Shown here piece by piece: positions 1 to 8,776 of a stretch of DNA of 58,592 nt. Both the position numbers and the translations under genes were made by a program. Source of the stretch: an uncultured Eubacteriales bacterium. GTDB taxonomy: Bacteria; Bacillota; Clostridia; Oscillospirales; Oscillospiraceae. The notes under the pieces are model-generated. The model saw only the letters and a program-made list of their open reading frames with translations. It had not been told where the DNA came from and ran no database searches. The stretch lies in NCBI GenBank assembly GCA_900545805.1, contig URAL01000005.1, forward strand, positions 1 to 58,592, written 5' to 3'. Numbering within the stretch: position 1 is the first letter of the stretch; each line of letters starts with the position of its first letter.

Positions 1-55
1 TTGACGAGCGTAGCGAGATTTTTCGTGAAAATTTATTTTCACAAAAAATGTGGCG
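1..55 (-). repeat. 55-bp hairpin repeat, copy 1
   Basis: This stretch matches 48121-48175 over its full 55 nt in inverted orientation. Both copies contain a nested dyad: a T5 run, GTGAA, a short loop, TTCAC and an A5-6 run. The hairpin is kept although the arm bases differ (GTGAAA/TTTCAC here, GTGAAGC/GCTTCAC in the other copy). It lies just downstream of the leftward transporter gene, so it may also work as that operon's 3' hairpin. Confidence 0.65.
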
Positions 56-61
56 CATTTT

Positions 62-973
62 TCAGTCCTCGAGGCTTTCCTTCGGCGGGTATTTTTGAAC
101 GCCCCATATGCCGATGAGGACGACGACCATCGCGACGAGCGAGACGGGGGCGAGCCTTTCGTGAAGGACGATTATACCGGCGGCTACCGAAACGACGGTC
201 GCGAGATTCATGAATACGATGACGTTTGCCATCGGCGCGTGCGATACGGCGTAGTTAAACATCGAATATCCCGCCACCGACGCGCCCAGAGCAAGAAACA
301 GTACAGCAAGCAGGAAACGGAGGTTCGTCGCCGGTGCGAGTATGGCCGCGACGCTGCCGCCGTTTTCAATGAGCGCGAGCGTAGTGAAGAACACAGCGCC
401 CATGATCTGCATGAAATACGTCCGCTCAAACACCGAAAATCTGCCGGACACGCCGCAGGATATGACGCTGTACGCCGAGCCCGTGACGACGGCAAGGCAT
501 AAAAGCGCAAAGCCCTTGAAGGTTATCGAACCGCCGCTGTTTTCAACGAGAGTTATCACGATGATGCCGAGGATGGACAGCGCGCTGAACAGCCACTGCT
601 TTTTGCTCGGCCGCTCCTTCAGAAATACAGCAGCGAAAATTATCGTGACGATGGGAATGACTGCGATCATGATGCCGGAGAAGGCGGAGCTTGAGTATTT
701 AAGCCCGTACTGCTCGCCGATGAAATACAAGCACGGCTCCATCGAGCCGAGCAGCAGCAGGGGCTTTATGCTTTTGCCGCGCAGCCTGAGCTTCTGCCTG
801 CCCAGAAGCACGGGGATAGTGAGCGCGATCAGCGCAATATTGAAGCGATAGCTCATCAGCACGAACGGCGAGGCCGTTTCCTGTCCGATGCTCGATGCCA
901 GAAAGCTCAGACCCCAGAAAACTTGCGTGACGATCGCCGCGGCTATCGCCTTTGAATAGCTTTTATCCCTCAT
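62..973 (-). CDS. DMT/EamA-family transporter
   Basis: A 303-residue integral membrane protein with about ten hydrophobic segments in two similar halves, the usual EamA layout and length. The N-terminal half has the W-G-x-x-F pattern after the first helix, and the second half ends with the GIxxLxERL-type motif of the last repeat. The family exports or imports small metabolites across the cytoplasmic membrane; the substrate cannot be read from sequence. The start ATG overlaps the stop of the upstream metallo-hydrolase gene (ATGA) and has a strong AAGGAGG site, so the two genes are translationally coupled. Confidence 0.85.
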   Translation of the reverse strand: MRDKSYSKAIAAAIVTQVFWGLSFLASSIGQETASPFVLMSYRFNIALIALTIPVLLGRQKLRLRGKSIKPLLLLGSMEPCLYFIGEQYGLKYSSSAFSGIMIAVIPIVTIIFAAVFLKERPSKKQWLFSALSILGIIVITLVENSGGSITFKGFALLCLAVVTGSAYSVISCGVSGRFSVFERTYFMQIMGAVFFTTLALIENGGSVAAILAPATNLRFLLAVLFLALGASVAGYSMFNYAVSHAPMANVIVFMNLATVVSVAAGIIVLHERLAPVSLVAMVVVLIGIWGVQKYPPKESLED

Positions 974-1872
974 GCGGCCCTCCTTTCCACGGTCATGCCG
1001 TCGCTGAATATGACGATGCTGCCGAGCTCATCTGTTCTGTATACCGTGACTCCGGCGTCCCTGAGGCGGCTGAGCGTCTCCTCGTGCGGGTGGCCGTAGT
1101 CGTTATCCCTGCCGCATGAAATGACGGCGAGCTTCGGCTCTGCCTCATATAAGAACTGATAGCAGCTTGAGCCGGACGAGCCGTGGTGTCCGACCTTGAG
1201 TACGTCGCATTTTACATCTGCACCGTCTGCAATGAGCTCCTTTTCGGCCTTGGCGGTCATGTCGCCTGTGAAGAGAAAGCTTGTATCGCCGTAAGTAAGC
1301 CTCATAACAAGGCTGTCGTCGTTTACGTCCTTGTGGTCTGAAAGCGGTCCGATAAACTCAAATTCTGCATCGCCCAAGCGGTACCTTGCGCCCGCATCGG
1401 GCACCTCAAGCGTGAGCTGTGCGCTCTCGACCGTTTCGACAAAGCGCAGATAGGACGCCGCGTCGCCCGCATACGGCGATGTAAATACCGTGTCAACATC
1501 GAAGCTCTCGACAGCGGCGTCGAGGCCGCCGCAGTGGTCGGCGTGACCGTGCGTGCACACGACGTAGTCGAGCTTTTTTATGCCGAGATCCCGTATGTAC
1601 TCCACGACCGTATCACCGGACGAGGGTGTGCCCGCGTCAATGAGCATATACTGCCCGCCGCAGCAGATAAGCTCCGAGTCGCCCTGGCCGACGTCGATAT
1701 AGTGGACATACAGTCCGTCCATCGGTACGGTGACCGTGGGATCGTTTTCCGATACACGCTGAAAGATAAGCACCGCCGCCGCGATGACGACGATGATCAG
1801 CGCCGCAAGGGGATATTTTTTCGCAAACCCGGCAAACCTGTTAACATCACTTTTTTTGACTTTCCTGCTCAT
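970..1872 (-). CDS. Membrane-anchored MBL-fold hydrolase, ComEC C-domain type
   Basis: 300 residues. A hydrophobic segment near residues 18-38 is followed by a metallo-beta-lactamase fold with THGHADHCGG (metal ligands), a later FTGDM segment and KVGHHGSSGS. This combination is typical of the detached C-terminal domain of ComEC/Rec2 and of related secreted hydrolases. The catalytic domain would sit outside the membrane. The substrate is unknown; phosphodiester or nucleic-acid chemistry is a family-level guess. GGGGAG lies 7 nt before the ATG. It is the first gene of a two-gene leftward operon. Confidence 0.8.
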   Translation of the reverse strand: MSRKVKKSDVNRFAGFAKKYPLAALIIVVIAAAVLIFQRVSENDPTVTVPMDGLYVHYIDVGQGDSELICCGGQYMLIDAGTPSSGDTVVEYIRDLGIKKLDYVVCTHGHADHCGGLDAAVESFDVDTVFTSPYAGDAASYLRFVETVESAQLTLEVPDAGARYRLGDAEFEFIGPLSDHKDVNDDSLVMRLTYGDTSFLFTGDMTAKAEKELIADGADVKCDVLKVGHHGSSGSSCYQFLYEAEPKLAVISCGRDNDYGHPHEETLSRLRDAGVTVYRTDELGSIVIFSDGMTVERRAA

Positions 1873-2006
1873 AGCGCTCTCCCCCGTAAGATTATGACTG
1901 ACATTTTCTCATAACAGCGCGAAAAATGCAATATTGTGCTTTTCAAATCGTTGATGATATTTTATAATGATTCATATTCCAAATTCCGAAGCAAGGAGTG
2001 ATAACG

Positions 2007-3236
2007 ATGAAGTACATTCTCATAATAGGTGACGGTATAGCCGACAACCCGGTCCCTGAGCTCGGCGGTCTGACTCCGCTTGAATATGCAAAAAAGCCCT
2101 TTATTGACGAGCTTGCCGCACGCGGCGAGGTAGGCAGCGTTCTGAACGTTCCGCACGGTCTGCCCGCCGGAAGCGACACGGCGATTATGTCCATCTTCGG
2201 CTGCGACCCGAAGCTTTACTATACAGGCCGCGCTCCGCTCGAGGCCGCGGCGACGGGCATAAAGCTCAATGCCGGAGACGTTGCATACCGCTGCAACATG
2301 GTCACCTATGAGGAGGGAGACATGCCCTTTGAGGAAAAGCGCATCCTCTCGCACTCGGCAGGCTCCATAGACGGCGCGGTCTCCGACGAGATAGTCACCG
2401 CCCTGTTTAACGACCCGGAGTTTGCGCCCCTTGCCGAGAAAGCCGGTATGAAGGTAAACCTCGGACACTCGTTCCGCCACATCGCCGTGCAGTCGCAGGC
2501 CGATATAAAGGGCATCCGCCTTGCGCCGCCGCACGATCATCTAGGCGAGAAGATCGGCGCTATCCTGCCCGCCGGCTGCGAAAACGCAAAGGTTCTGCGC
2601 GGACTCATGGAGGCTGCAAACCGCATCCTTGAGCATCACCCGCTGAACGAAAAGCTCCGTGCCGAGGGGAAAATGCCCGCAAACGGCGTGTGGTTCTGGG
2701 CCGAGGGCACCGCTGTGAAGCTTCCCAACTTCAAGGCCGAGACCGGGCACGACGGCGTTGTCGTCTCTGCTGTGCCTCTGTGCCACGGTATAGCCGCGCT
2801 TACGGGCCTGAGCTTTGTCTGCCCGGAGGGCGCTACCGGCGAGAAGGATACAAATTACGAAAACAAGCTTGCCGCCGCGCTTGAGATACTCGAAGCTCAC
2901 GACTTCGCGGCAGTCCATGTCGAGGCTCCCGACGAGTGCACGCATAACGGCGATCTTGAGGGCAAGCTTGAGGCCATCGGCTGGCTCGACACGCGCCTCA
3001 TCCGTCCGCTGGACGCGGCAATGCGCTCTCGCGGCTGGGATTACCGACTGCTGTTTTTATCCGACCACAAGACGCTGACGTCCACACGCGGTCACGACGG
3101 CGACCCCGTGCCGTACATGCTCTATGACAGCCGCGTCGATACCAAGGCAGGTCTGCCGTACACCGAGAAAAGCGGCGAAAAGGGCCCATATGTAGATGCC
3201 GGTATCGCACTGATGTCAATTCTCTTTGAAAAATGA
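2007..3236 (+). CDS. apgM: Cofactor-independent phosphoglycerate mutase, archaeal type
   Basis: 409 residues, similar in length to the aPGAM branch of the alkaline-phosphatase superfamily. The start shows the metal-binding IIGDGIAD segment, followed by GSDTAIMSIFG containing the nucleophile Ser, and the C-terminal part has the metal-ligand segments FLSDHKT and STRGHDGDPVP. It interconverts 3- and 2-phosphoglycerate in the cytosol. I chose ATG 2007 rather than GTG 1998 because AAGGAG at 1993-1998 is 8 nt upstream and would overlap the GTG. Its stop overlaps the ispE start. Confidence 0.9.
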   Translation: MKYILIIGDGIADNPVPELGGLTPLEYAKKPFIDELAARGEVGSVLNVPHGLPAGSDTAIMSIFGCDPKLYYTGRAPLEAAATGIKLNAGDVAYRCNMVTYEEGDMPFEEKRILSHSAGSIDGAVSDEIVTALFNDPEFAPLAEKAGMKVNLGHSFRHIAVQSQADIKGIRLAPPHDHLGEKIGAILPAGCENAKVLRGLMEAANRILEHHPLNEKLRAEGKMPANGVWFWAEGTAVKLPNFKAETGHDGVVVSAVPLCHGIAALTGLSFVCPEGATGEKDTNYENKLAAALEILEAHDFAAVHVEAPDECTHNGDLEGKLEAIGWLDTRLIRPLDAAMRSRGWDYRLLFLSDHKTLTSTRGHDGDPVPYMLYDSRVDTKAGLPYTEKSGEKGPYVDAGIALMSILFEK

Positions 3237-4105
3237 CCTGCATTAACGAAAAAGCCTATGCAAAAATAAACATCTCGCTTGATATTACGGGAAAGCGCCC
3301 GGACGGATATCACGACATGCTGATGGTCATGCAGACCATCACGCTGTGCGACGATATCACCGTTGCACTCACGCCCGGCAGAGCCAGCCGCGCCGAGAGC
3401 AATCTCAGATTCGTGCCCTGCGATGAGCGCAACCTCGCCGTGCGTGCGGCAAATGTTTTCTTTGCCGAGACCGGGATAGGGAACATGGGCGCGCACATAA
3501 AAATGCAAAAGCGCATCCCTGTCGGAGCGGGCATGGCGGGCGGTTCAAGCGATGCGGCGGCAGTGCTGCGCGCCTTGAACAAGCTGTGCGGAGCCGGGCT
3601 TGACCGTGTGCGCCTTGAGCAGCTGGCCGCGCACATCGGCTCGGACGTTGCCTTCTGCGTGTGCGGCGGAACTCAGCTCGCCTCCGGCAGGGGAGAGCTG
3701 CTGTCACCGCTGCCGTCCATGCCCGAGTGCGGCGTTGTTGTATGCAAGCCCGATTTTTCCGTCTCCACGCCGGAGCTGTTCAGGCGGCTCGATGCCGTGA
3801 AGCTGCGCTGTCACCCGGACACGCAGGGAATAATCGAGCTTCTGCGCGAGGGGGACCTGCCGAAGATCGCACGGCGGATGTACAACGTCTTTGAGGACGT
3901 GCCCGACCGCCGGCACAACGAGATCGCCGCAATAAAAAGCAAGATGCTCGACTGCGGCGCACTGGGTGCTGTCATGACCGGCACAGGCTCGGCCGTATTC
4001 GGCCTGTATGACGATGAAAAGGCCGTCGAGAGATCTGTAAGAGCTCTGCACCGCGAATGGCGCTGTGTCGCGCCGACAAAAATAATGCCGCGAATTGATG
4101 TTTAA
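3233..4105 (+). CDS. ispE: 4-diphosphocytidyl-2-C-methyl-D-erythritol kinase
   Basis: 290 residues, a normal length for this GHMP kinase. The ATP-binding glycine-rich motif PVGAGMAGGSSDAA is intact, and a second GHMP motif (GAVMTGTGSAVFG) is near the C-terminus. It phosphorylates CDP-methylerythritol in the MEP route to isoprenoids. The start overlaps the apgM stop by 4 nt, so translation is coupled. Pairing with a glycolytic mutase has no clear pathway logic and probably reflects operon history. Confidence 0.95.
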   Translation: MTCINEKAYAKINISLDITGKRPDGYHDMLMVMQTITLCDDITVALTPGRASRAESNLRFVPCDERNLAVRAANVFFAETGIGNMGAHIKMQKRIPVGAGMAGGSSDAAAVLRALNKLCGAGLDRVRLEQLAAHIGSDVAFCVCGGTQLASGRGELLSPLPSMPECGVVVCKPDFSVSTPELFRRLDAVKLRCHPDTQGIIELLREGDLPKIARRMYNVFEDVPDRRHNEIAAIKSKMLDCGALGAVMTGTGSAVFGLYDDEKAVERSVRALHREWRCVAPTKIMPRIDV

Positions 4106-4116
4106 AATCAAAAAAC

Positions 4117-4168
4117 ACCGCCGATACTGTAATTGCGATCGTGATTACATAGTAAAGGCGGTTTTTTT
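4117..4168 (+). terminator. Terminator-like hairpin directly abutting spoIIR
   Basis: The outer stem ACCGCC/GGCGGT and an inner stem built from TACTGTAAT and ATTACATAGTA form one long hairpin followed by T7. It can terminate apgM-ispE. The ATG of spoIIR follows the last T directly, and the only ribosome-binding-like sequence, AAAGGCGG, is the 3' arm of the stem. Confidence 0.75.
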
Positions 4169-4765
4169 ATGAAGGAATACAAACTCAAGACCTGGGAGCT
4201 CGCGGCACTGTGCGCTCTGTGCGTGTCGCTGTGTGTCGGCACGTGGGCGCAGGGACGGCAGCGGGACATAAGCTCGTCGCTCGTGCGGCTGCACGTTATA
4301 GCTGCCTCTGATGAAACGGCTGAGCAGGAGCTCAAGCTGCGCGTACGCGATAATGTGCTTGAATATCTCACCCCGGTGCTGGATAAGGCCGAGAGCCCCG
4401 AGGAGGCACAGAGGATAATAAACGGGGAGCTTACAAGCATAAAGGCGGCGGCGGAGGCTTGCGCCGGGGGACGCAGTGTTTCCGTCACGCTCGGGCAGGA
4501 GTATTACCCGACGCGTGAGTACGAAGGCTTTACGCTTCCGGCGGGGCAGTATCAGTCTCTGCGCGTCATTCTCGGCGAAGGAAAGGGGCATAACTGGTGG
4601 TGCGTCGTATTTCCGCCGCTGTGCGTATCGGCTGCCGAGCAGAACAAGGCGCTTGATGCCATGAGCGAGCCGGAGCGCGGCCTCATAACCGAGGCCGACG
4701 GCTACGAGCTGCGCTTTCGCATCGTGGAGCTCTGGGGCGAGCTTATGGAGCTGCTCAATAAATGA
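4169..4765 (+). CDS. spoIIR: Stage II sporulation protein R
   Basis: 198 residues with an N-terminal hydrophobic signal segment (about residues 10-27), then LVRLHVIAASD and, later, HNWWCVVFPPLC, both hallmark stretches of SpoIIR. In sporulating Firmicutes it is made in the forespore under sigma-F and secreted to trigger SpoIIGA-dependent processing of pro-sigma-E. No sigma-F promoter was identified. The ribosome-binding sequence lies inside the hairpin just upstream, suggesting that read-through transcripts from ispE are poorly translated. Confidence 0.92.
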   Translation: MKEYKLKTWELAALCALCVSLCVGTWAQGRQRDISSSLVRLHVIAASDETAEQELKLRVRDNVLEYLTPVLDKAESPEEAQRIINGELTSIKAAAEACAGGRSVSVTLGQEYYPTREYEGFTLPAGQYQSLRVILGEGKGHNWWCVVFPPLCVSAAEQNKALDAMSEPERGLITEADGYELRFRIVELWGELMELLNK

Positions 4766-4828
4766 AGAACGCAGCCTCCGCCGGAAGCTGCGTCAGTCAT
4801 GTTTTTTCTTTTATAATTCAATAGAATA

Positions 4829-5278
4829 TTATTTAAACCTCTGCTTTGCGGAGAATTCGCGGACGACGATTTTTTCAACGCAGGTGGCATTTATTACCGC
4901 CTCCGGACAGTCCATTCCGTCAAAGCCGCAGTGTCGGCACAAAAGAGTTAGCCCCTTTACGGCTTCCTCGCCGTGAATCTGACTTATCTCGCCGCTGCCG
5001 ATGAAGCTTTTGTAGTCTGCCGTCTGATCGACAAAGCGCAGGCACATGTCGGCCTCAACGCACACGCGGCTGTTTTTCGCCGCAAGCTCGTGGCGGCGGC
5101 CGGCCTTCGCTCCGTGAACGTAGAACGTAAATTCGCCGTTTTCTGCCTCGTAGCCGAAGGAAAGCGGCACGATGTAGGCCTCCTGCCCGTCGGCAAAGCC
5201 GAGACGTATGGTGTCGCACTTATCAATAAGCGCCCTTATCTCCTCAAAATCCGTTATCGCACGGTTTGATTTTCTCAT
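4829..5278 (-). CDS. Pyridoxamine 5'-phosphate oxidase-related flavin-binding protein
   Basis: 149 residues with the split-barrel pattern of the NimA/PNPOx-like group: an N-terminal helix, a strand ending in YIVPLSFGYE, then FYVHGAKAGRR and a C-terminal Cys-rich segment (CRHCGFDGMDCPE). Members bind FMN or haem and often reduce nitro compounds; the true substrate here is unknown. The ATG overlaps the stop of the glucosidase by one base (TGATG). An upstream TTG is in frame, but the ATG with GAGGGTG before it is the better start. Confidence 0.8.
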   Translation of the reverse strand: MRKSNRAITDFEEIRALIDKCDTIRLGFADGQEAYIVPLSFGYEAENGEFTFYVHGAKAGRRHELAAKNSRVCVEADMCLRFVDQTADYKSFIGSGEISQIHGEEAVKGLTLLCRHCGFDGMDCPEAVINATCVEKIVVREFSAKQRFK

Positions 5279-6948
5279 CAAAACAGATACACCCTCATTT
5301 CATACGGCCTTGTTGTAAAGCCGTTTGATATCACGAAGTTGTTGTCGTAGTTGCCGAAGACCTGCTTTGCTTCGTCGAGCGTGATGCCCTCCGGAGCGTC
5401 GAAGCGCACGCATTTTTCCGAGTACGAGCATATGACCAGCAGCTTCTTTCCGGCGAGGTTCCGCTCGTAGACGTAAAGCTCCCTGCTCTTGGGCAGATGC
5501 TCAAGGTAGTCGCCGTATATGACGACGGGGTTATCGCGCCGGAACTGCAATGCGTCGCGATAGAAATTAAGGATGCTGTTCGGATCGTCGAGCTGGCTTT
5601 CAACGTTAATGTCCTTATAGTTTCCGTTTACGACAAACCACGGTCTGCCGCTTGTGAAGCCCGCATTGGGCGCGTCCGACCACTGCATGCAGGTTCTTGC
5701 GTTATCGCGTGAGGCCTTCTGCGCGAGCTTCAGAACAGCCTCTTTTGACAAGCCGAGCGAGCGTGCGATACGGGCGTTGTTTTTGACCATGATATCCTTG
5801 TACTTGTCGAGACTGTCAAGCGGGGTGTTTACCATGCCGATCTCCTGACCCTGATAGACAAAGGGTGTGCCGCGCTGGAACAGATAGCTCGCTGCGATGC
5901 TCTTGCCGCTTTCAACGCGATATTTTTCGCTGCCGTATCGGCTTATGATGCGCGGATGATCGTGGTTTTCCATGTAAAGCGCGTTCCAGCCCTTGCCGTA
6001 CATCTGCATCTGCCATTTTGTGAAGGCCTTTTTGAGCTTTATAAGGTTAAACGGACGCTGCATGAAGTCTGTTATGAAGCAGTCGGCCTCCATGTGGGAA
6101 AAGTTGATCATCATGTCCAGCACCTTGTCACTGCCCTCGCGTACATAGCTCAGGGCGACCTCGGGCTCCATGCGCGGCCCCTCGCCGACGGTGAAGCAGT
6201 CATAGAAATCAAGAACGTCGCGCTTGAATTCGGCAAGATAATCGTGAACCTTCGGCAGATTGGTGTAATACTGCATGCCTGTTGCCGCAGGGAGCTTCAC
6301 CTTCGCGCTGGGCAGGCCGTCGGCCTTGGCAATGTAGGTTATGACGTCCTCACGGAAGCCGTCAACACCCATGTCGAGCCAGAAGCGCATGATGTCCTTG
6401 ACCTCCTCGCGCACCTTTGGGTTTGCCATATTAAGATCCGGCTGCTTTTTCGAGAATATGTGCATATACCACTCGCCGGTCTGCCTGTCATACTCCCAGG
6501 CTCTGCCCTCAAAAAGACTGTCCCAGTTGTTCGGCGGGCGTTTTTTGCCCTTGCCGGGGCGCCAGTAGTAATAGTCGCGGTAGGGGTTGTCACGGCTCCT
6601 GCGGCTTTGCCTGAACCACTCGTGCTCATCGGAGGAGTGGTTAATGACAAGATCCATGAAAACGCGCAGACCGCGCTCGTGCGCCCCGTCGAGAACCTGC
6701 CTGAATACCTCAAGATTTCCGAAGTCGGGGTGGATGCTTTTATAGTCGGATATGTCATAGCCGTAGTCGGCGTTCGGGGAGGGGTACAGCGGCGAGAACC
6801 ATATGCCGTCAACGTTCAGCGAGGCGATGTAGTCGAGCTTCGACAAAACGCCCCACAGGTCGCCGATGCCGTCTCCGTTGCCGTCGCAGAAGCTGCGGCA
6901 CCATATCTGATAAACCGCCATTTCCTTATACCAGCATTTCTTTTCCAT
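5278..6948 (-). CDS. GH13 alpha-glucosidase (oligo-1,6-glucosidase type)
   Basis: 556 residues. The GH13 regions appear in order: DLVINHSSDEHEW, GVDGFREDVI (catalytic nucleophile Asp), FTVGEG (acid/base Glu) and MENHDHPR (transition-state Asp). The length matches cytoplasmic alpha-glucosidases that cut short alpha-1,6 or alpha-1,4 gluco-oligosaccharides. There is no signal peptide. The open frame continues upstream without family similarity, so I used ATG 6948, which has GGGAGA 6 nt before it. No dedicated sugar transporter lies nearby. Confidence 0.9.
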   Translation of the reverse strand: MEKKCWYKEMAVYQIWCRSFCDGNGDGIGDLWGVLSKLDYIASLNVDGIWFSPLYPSPNADYGYDISDYKSIHPDFGNLEVFRQVLDGAHERGLRVFMDLVINHSSDEHEWFRQSRRSRDNPYRDYYYWRPGKGKKRPPNNWDSLFEGRAWEYDRQTGEWYMHIFSKKQPDLNMANPKVREEVKDIMRFWLDMGVDGFREDVITYIAKADGLPSAKVKLPAATGMQYYTNLPKVHDYLAEFKRDVLDFYDCFTVGEGPRMEPEVALSYVREGSDKVLDMMINFSHMEADCFITDFMQRPFNLIKLKKAFTKWQMQMYGKGWNALYMENHDHPRIISRYGSEKYRVESGKSIAASYLFQRGTPFVYQGQEIGMVNTPLDSLDKYKDIMVKNNARIARSLGLSKEAVLKLAQKASRDNARTCMQWSDAPNAGFTSGRPWFVVNGNYKDINVESQLDDPNSILNFYRDALQFRRDNPVVIYGDYLEHLPKSRELYVYERNLAGKKLLVICSYSEKCVRFDAPEGITLDEAKQVFGNYDNNFVISNGFTTRPYEMRVYLF

Positions 6949-6985
6949 AACATTTCTCCCATTATAACACTTGATCGCTGCGATT

Positions 6986-7014
6986 ATTTTATCATATGTG
7001 CCGCGCTCTTGCAA
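6986..7014 (-). promoter_or_regulatory. Sigma-A promoter for the glucosidase operon
   Basis: On the minus strand, TTGCAA and TAAAAT are separated by 17 nt, giving a leader of about 30 nt before the glucosidase ATG. Confidence 0.55.
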
Positions 7015-7047
7015 ACCGTATTGTGCGCGAAAATCGGGAAAGATATA

Positions 7048-7076
7048 TTGACAATGCGGCGCACATATTGTACTAT
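7048..7076 (+). promoter_or_regulatory. Sigma-A promoter for panT-coaX
   Basis: TTGACA, 17 nt, TACTAT. The predicted transcript begins about 70 nt upstream of the S-component gene, with AGGAGG before its ATG. It diverges from the glucosidase promoter. Confidence 0.6.
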
Positions 7077-7151
7077 TTACGCGAAACAGGCACATGCCTG
7101 TAAAAACAGCGCCGCACCCGGCACGGACCGGGGCGACAGCAGGAGGTAAAA

Positions 7152-7751
7152 ATGAATAACGGCAAACAGATGGGTAAGACCCGTCGCATGACCGGCCTTG
7201 CAATCTTCACCGCGATCATCGTGGTGCTTCAGGTGCTGTGCACCTTCGTGCGCTTCGGCCCGTTTTCGATAACGCTGGCCCTTGCGCCGATAATAATCGG
7301 AACGGCGATCTACGGCAAGGGCGCGGGTGCGTATCTCGGCGGCGTATTCGGTCTGGTGGTGCTCATAACCGGCCTTTTGGGCTGGGACGGCGGCACGGTC
7401 ATGCTGCTGATGAGCATAAATCCCGTTGCGTGCGTACTCATCTGCCTTGTAAAGGGCGCGGCGGCGGGCTACGCTGCGGGTCTGTGCTACGAGGCGATAG
7501 CAAAGAATAACGACAGGAAGGCTGTCCTGGCGTCCGGCATTGTTTGCCCTGTTGTAAATACCGGATTGTTCGTCGTGGGCATGCTGGTATTTTTCTTTGA
7601 CACGTTAAACGGCTGGGCCGGCGGTCAGAACATGCTTTTGTATATCATTGTAGGTCTGACGGGCATAAACTTCCTCGTGGAGCTAGGCGTTAACGTGCTG
7701 CTTACCGCCGGTATAGCGCGTATAATCCGCGCCGGCAGGAAAATGCAGTGA
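7152..7751 (+). CDS. ECF transporter S component, probably for pantothenate
   Basis: 199 residues with about six hydrophobic helices, a basic N-terminus and the short AxxxA-rich helices typical of S components that dock on a shared EcfAA'T module. It starts 12 nt before coaX ends its spacing, in one operon with pantothenate kinase, so a PanT role (pantothenate uptake feeding CoA synthesis) follows from context rather than from a diagnostic residue. No ATPase or T protein is encoded here, so the energising module must lie elsewhere. Confidence 0.75.
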   Translation: MNNGKQMGKTRRMTGLAIFTAIIVVLQVLCTFVRFGPFSITLALAPIIIGTAIYGKGAGAYLGGVFGLVVLITGLLGWDGGTVMLLMSINPVACVLICLVKGAAAGYAAGLCYEAIAKNNDRKAVLASGIVCPVVNTGLFVVGMLVFFFDTLNGWAGGQNMLLYIIVGLTGINFLVELGVNVLLTAGIARIIRAGRKMQ

Positions 7752-7762
7752 GGTAAAAAATC

Positions 7763-8548
7763 ATGATACTGACGATAGATGTCGGAAATACAAATGTGGT
7801 TCTCGGCTGTGTTGAAAACGGAGCGGTCATCAGCCGCAGCCGCCTTGCGACAAATACGAGCGATCTGCCAAACGACTACGCGCTTAAAATGCGGCAGAGC
7901 TTCGCGTTCGACGGAGTGGACTATATGAGCTTTGAGGGCGCCATTATGTCCTCAGTCGTGCCGCAGGTAAACCGTGCGATACGCTCGGCGGTGCGCAAGC
8001 TCACGGGGCTTGAGTGCATGATAGTCGGCGCCGGCATAAAAACGGGAGTGAACGTCAAGATAGACGACCCGGGTACGCTCGCAGGGGACCTCATAACGGG
8101 CGCAGTCGGTGCGGTGTCGCTGTACGAGCCCCCGATCATCATCGTTGATATGGGCACGGCCACGACCATCGTCGCCATCGACAGCGAGGGCGCGTATATC
8201 GGCGGCGCCATCGTGCCGGGCGTGAACCTATCGTTCGAGGCGCTCTCACAGGGCACGAGCCTGCTGCCGAACATTTCGATAGAGGCTCCGAAAAAGTGCA
8301 TTGCGACCAACACTGTTGACAGCATGAAGTCCGGCGCGGTGTTCGGAACCGCTTCGATGATAGACGGCATGATCGACCGCATGGAGGGGGAGCTCGGACA
8401 TGCGGCAACGATAGTCGCGACCGGCGGCCTGGCCGGCGGCATCCTACCGTACTGCCGCCACGAGATACGCCATGAGCCGGATCTGCTGCTCAAGGGTCTT
8501 GCCATACTGTATCAGAAAAACGCGAAACCGAAAAAGTATGGTAAATAA
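7763..8548 (+). CDS. coaX: Type III pantothenate kinase
   Basis: 261 residues in the acetate kinase/Hsp70-like fold. The N-terminal phosphate loop TIDVGNTN, the central DMGTATT segment and GGAIVPG are all present. It carries out the first step of CoA synthesis, ATP-dependent phosphorylation of pantothenate; this class is insensitive to CoA feedback and needs a monovalent cation. The gene is 11 nt behind the probable pantothenate S component. Confidence 0.95.
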   Translation: MILTIDVGNTNVVLGCVENGAVISRSRLATNTSDLPNDYALKMRQSFAFDGVDYMSFEGAIMSSVVPQVNRAIRSAVRKLTGLECMIVGAGIKTGVNVKIDDPGTLAGDLITGAVGAVSLYEPPIIIVDMGTATTIVAIDSEGAYIGGAIVPGVNLSFEALSQGTSLLPNISIEAPKKCIATNTVDSMKSGAVFGTASMIDGMIDRMEGELGHAATIVATGGLAGGILPYCRHEIRHEPDLLLKGLAILYQKNAKPKKYGK

Positions 8549-8556
8549 GCAAAAAA

Positions 8557-8770
8557 GGCCGCTTTAGGCCGGTTGAGACAAGAAATCACACGCTCTGACT
8601 TTTCAGGTGCTGCGCAGTTTTGAGCGAGCTGTTTTTTGTTCAGGCAAAATAACAAAATCTCGGCAATACTTTGTGTATTACCGAGATTTTTTATGAAGCA
8701 TGAGCGGAAAAGAGCCGCTCAAAACCGTATGCTTTCTTATCTCAGCCGGCCTTTGGGGCGGTCTTTTTTT
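8557..8770. other. About 214-nt imperfect palindrome between convergent genes
   Basis: 8567-8585 pairs with 8733-8751 at 18 of 19 positions (17 Watson-Crick, one G-U), and 8557-8562 pairs with 8758-8763. The stem is flanked by A6 on the left and T7 on the right, so a transcript from either strand would end in a U run. Inside are a perfect hairpin (8655-8692) and a smaller one (8702-8720). It could be a bidirectional terminator region or a structured non-coding RNA. No open frame explains it. Confidence 0.5.
8655..8692 (+). terminator. Intrinsic terminator after coaX
   Basis: AAATCTCGG and CCGAGATTT form the outer arms, with ATAC/GTAT inside, followed by a T run. It is also the apical hairpin of the larger palindrome. 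Confidence 0.7.
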
Positions 8771-8776
8771 GATAGC

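Noticed and set aside
8557..8770. Direct call as 6S RNA
   Set aside because: Only the overall shape is similar; conserved 6S sequence blocks were not found, so it is kept as an unassigned structure.
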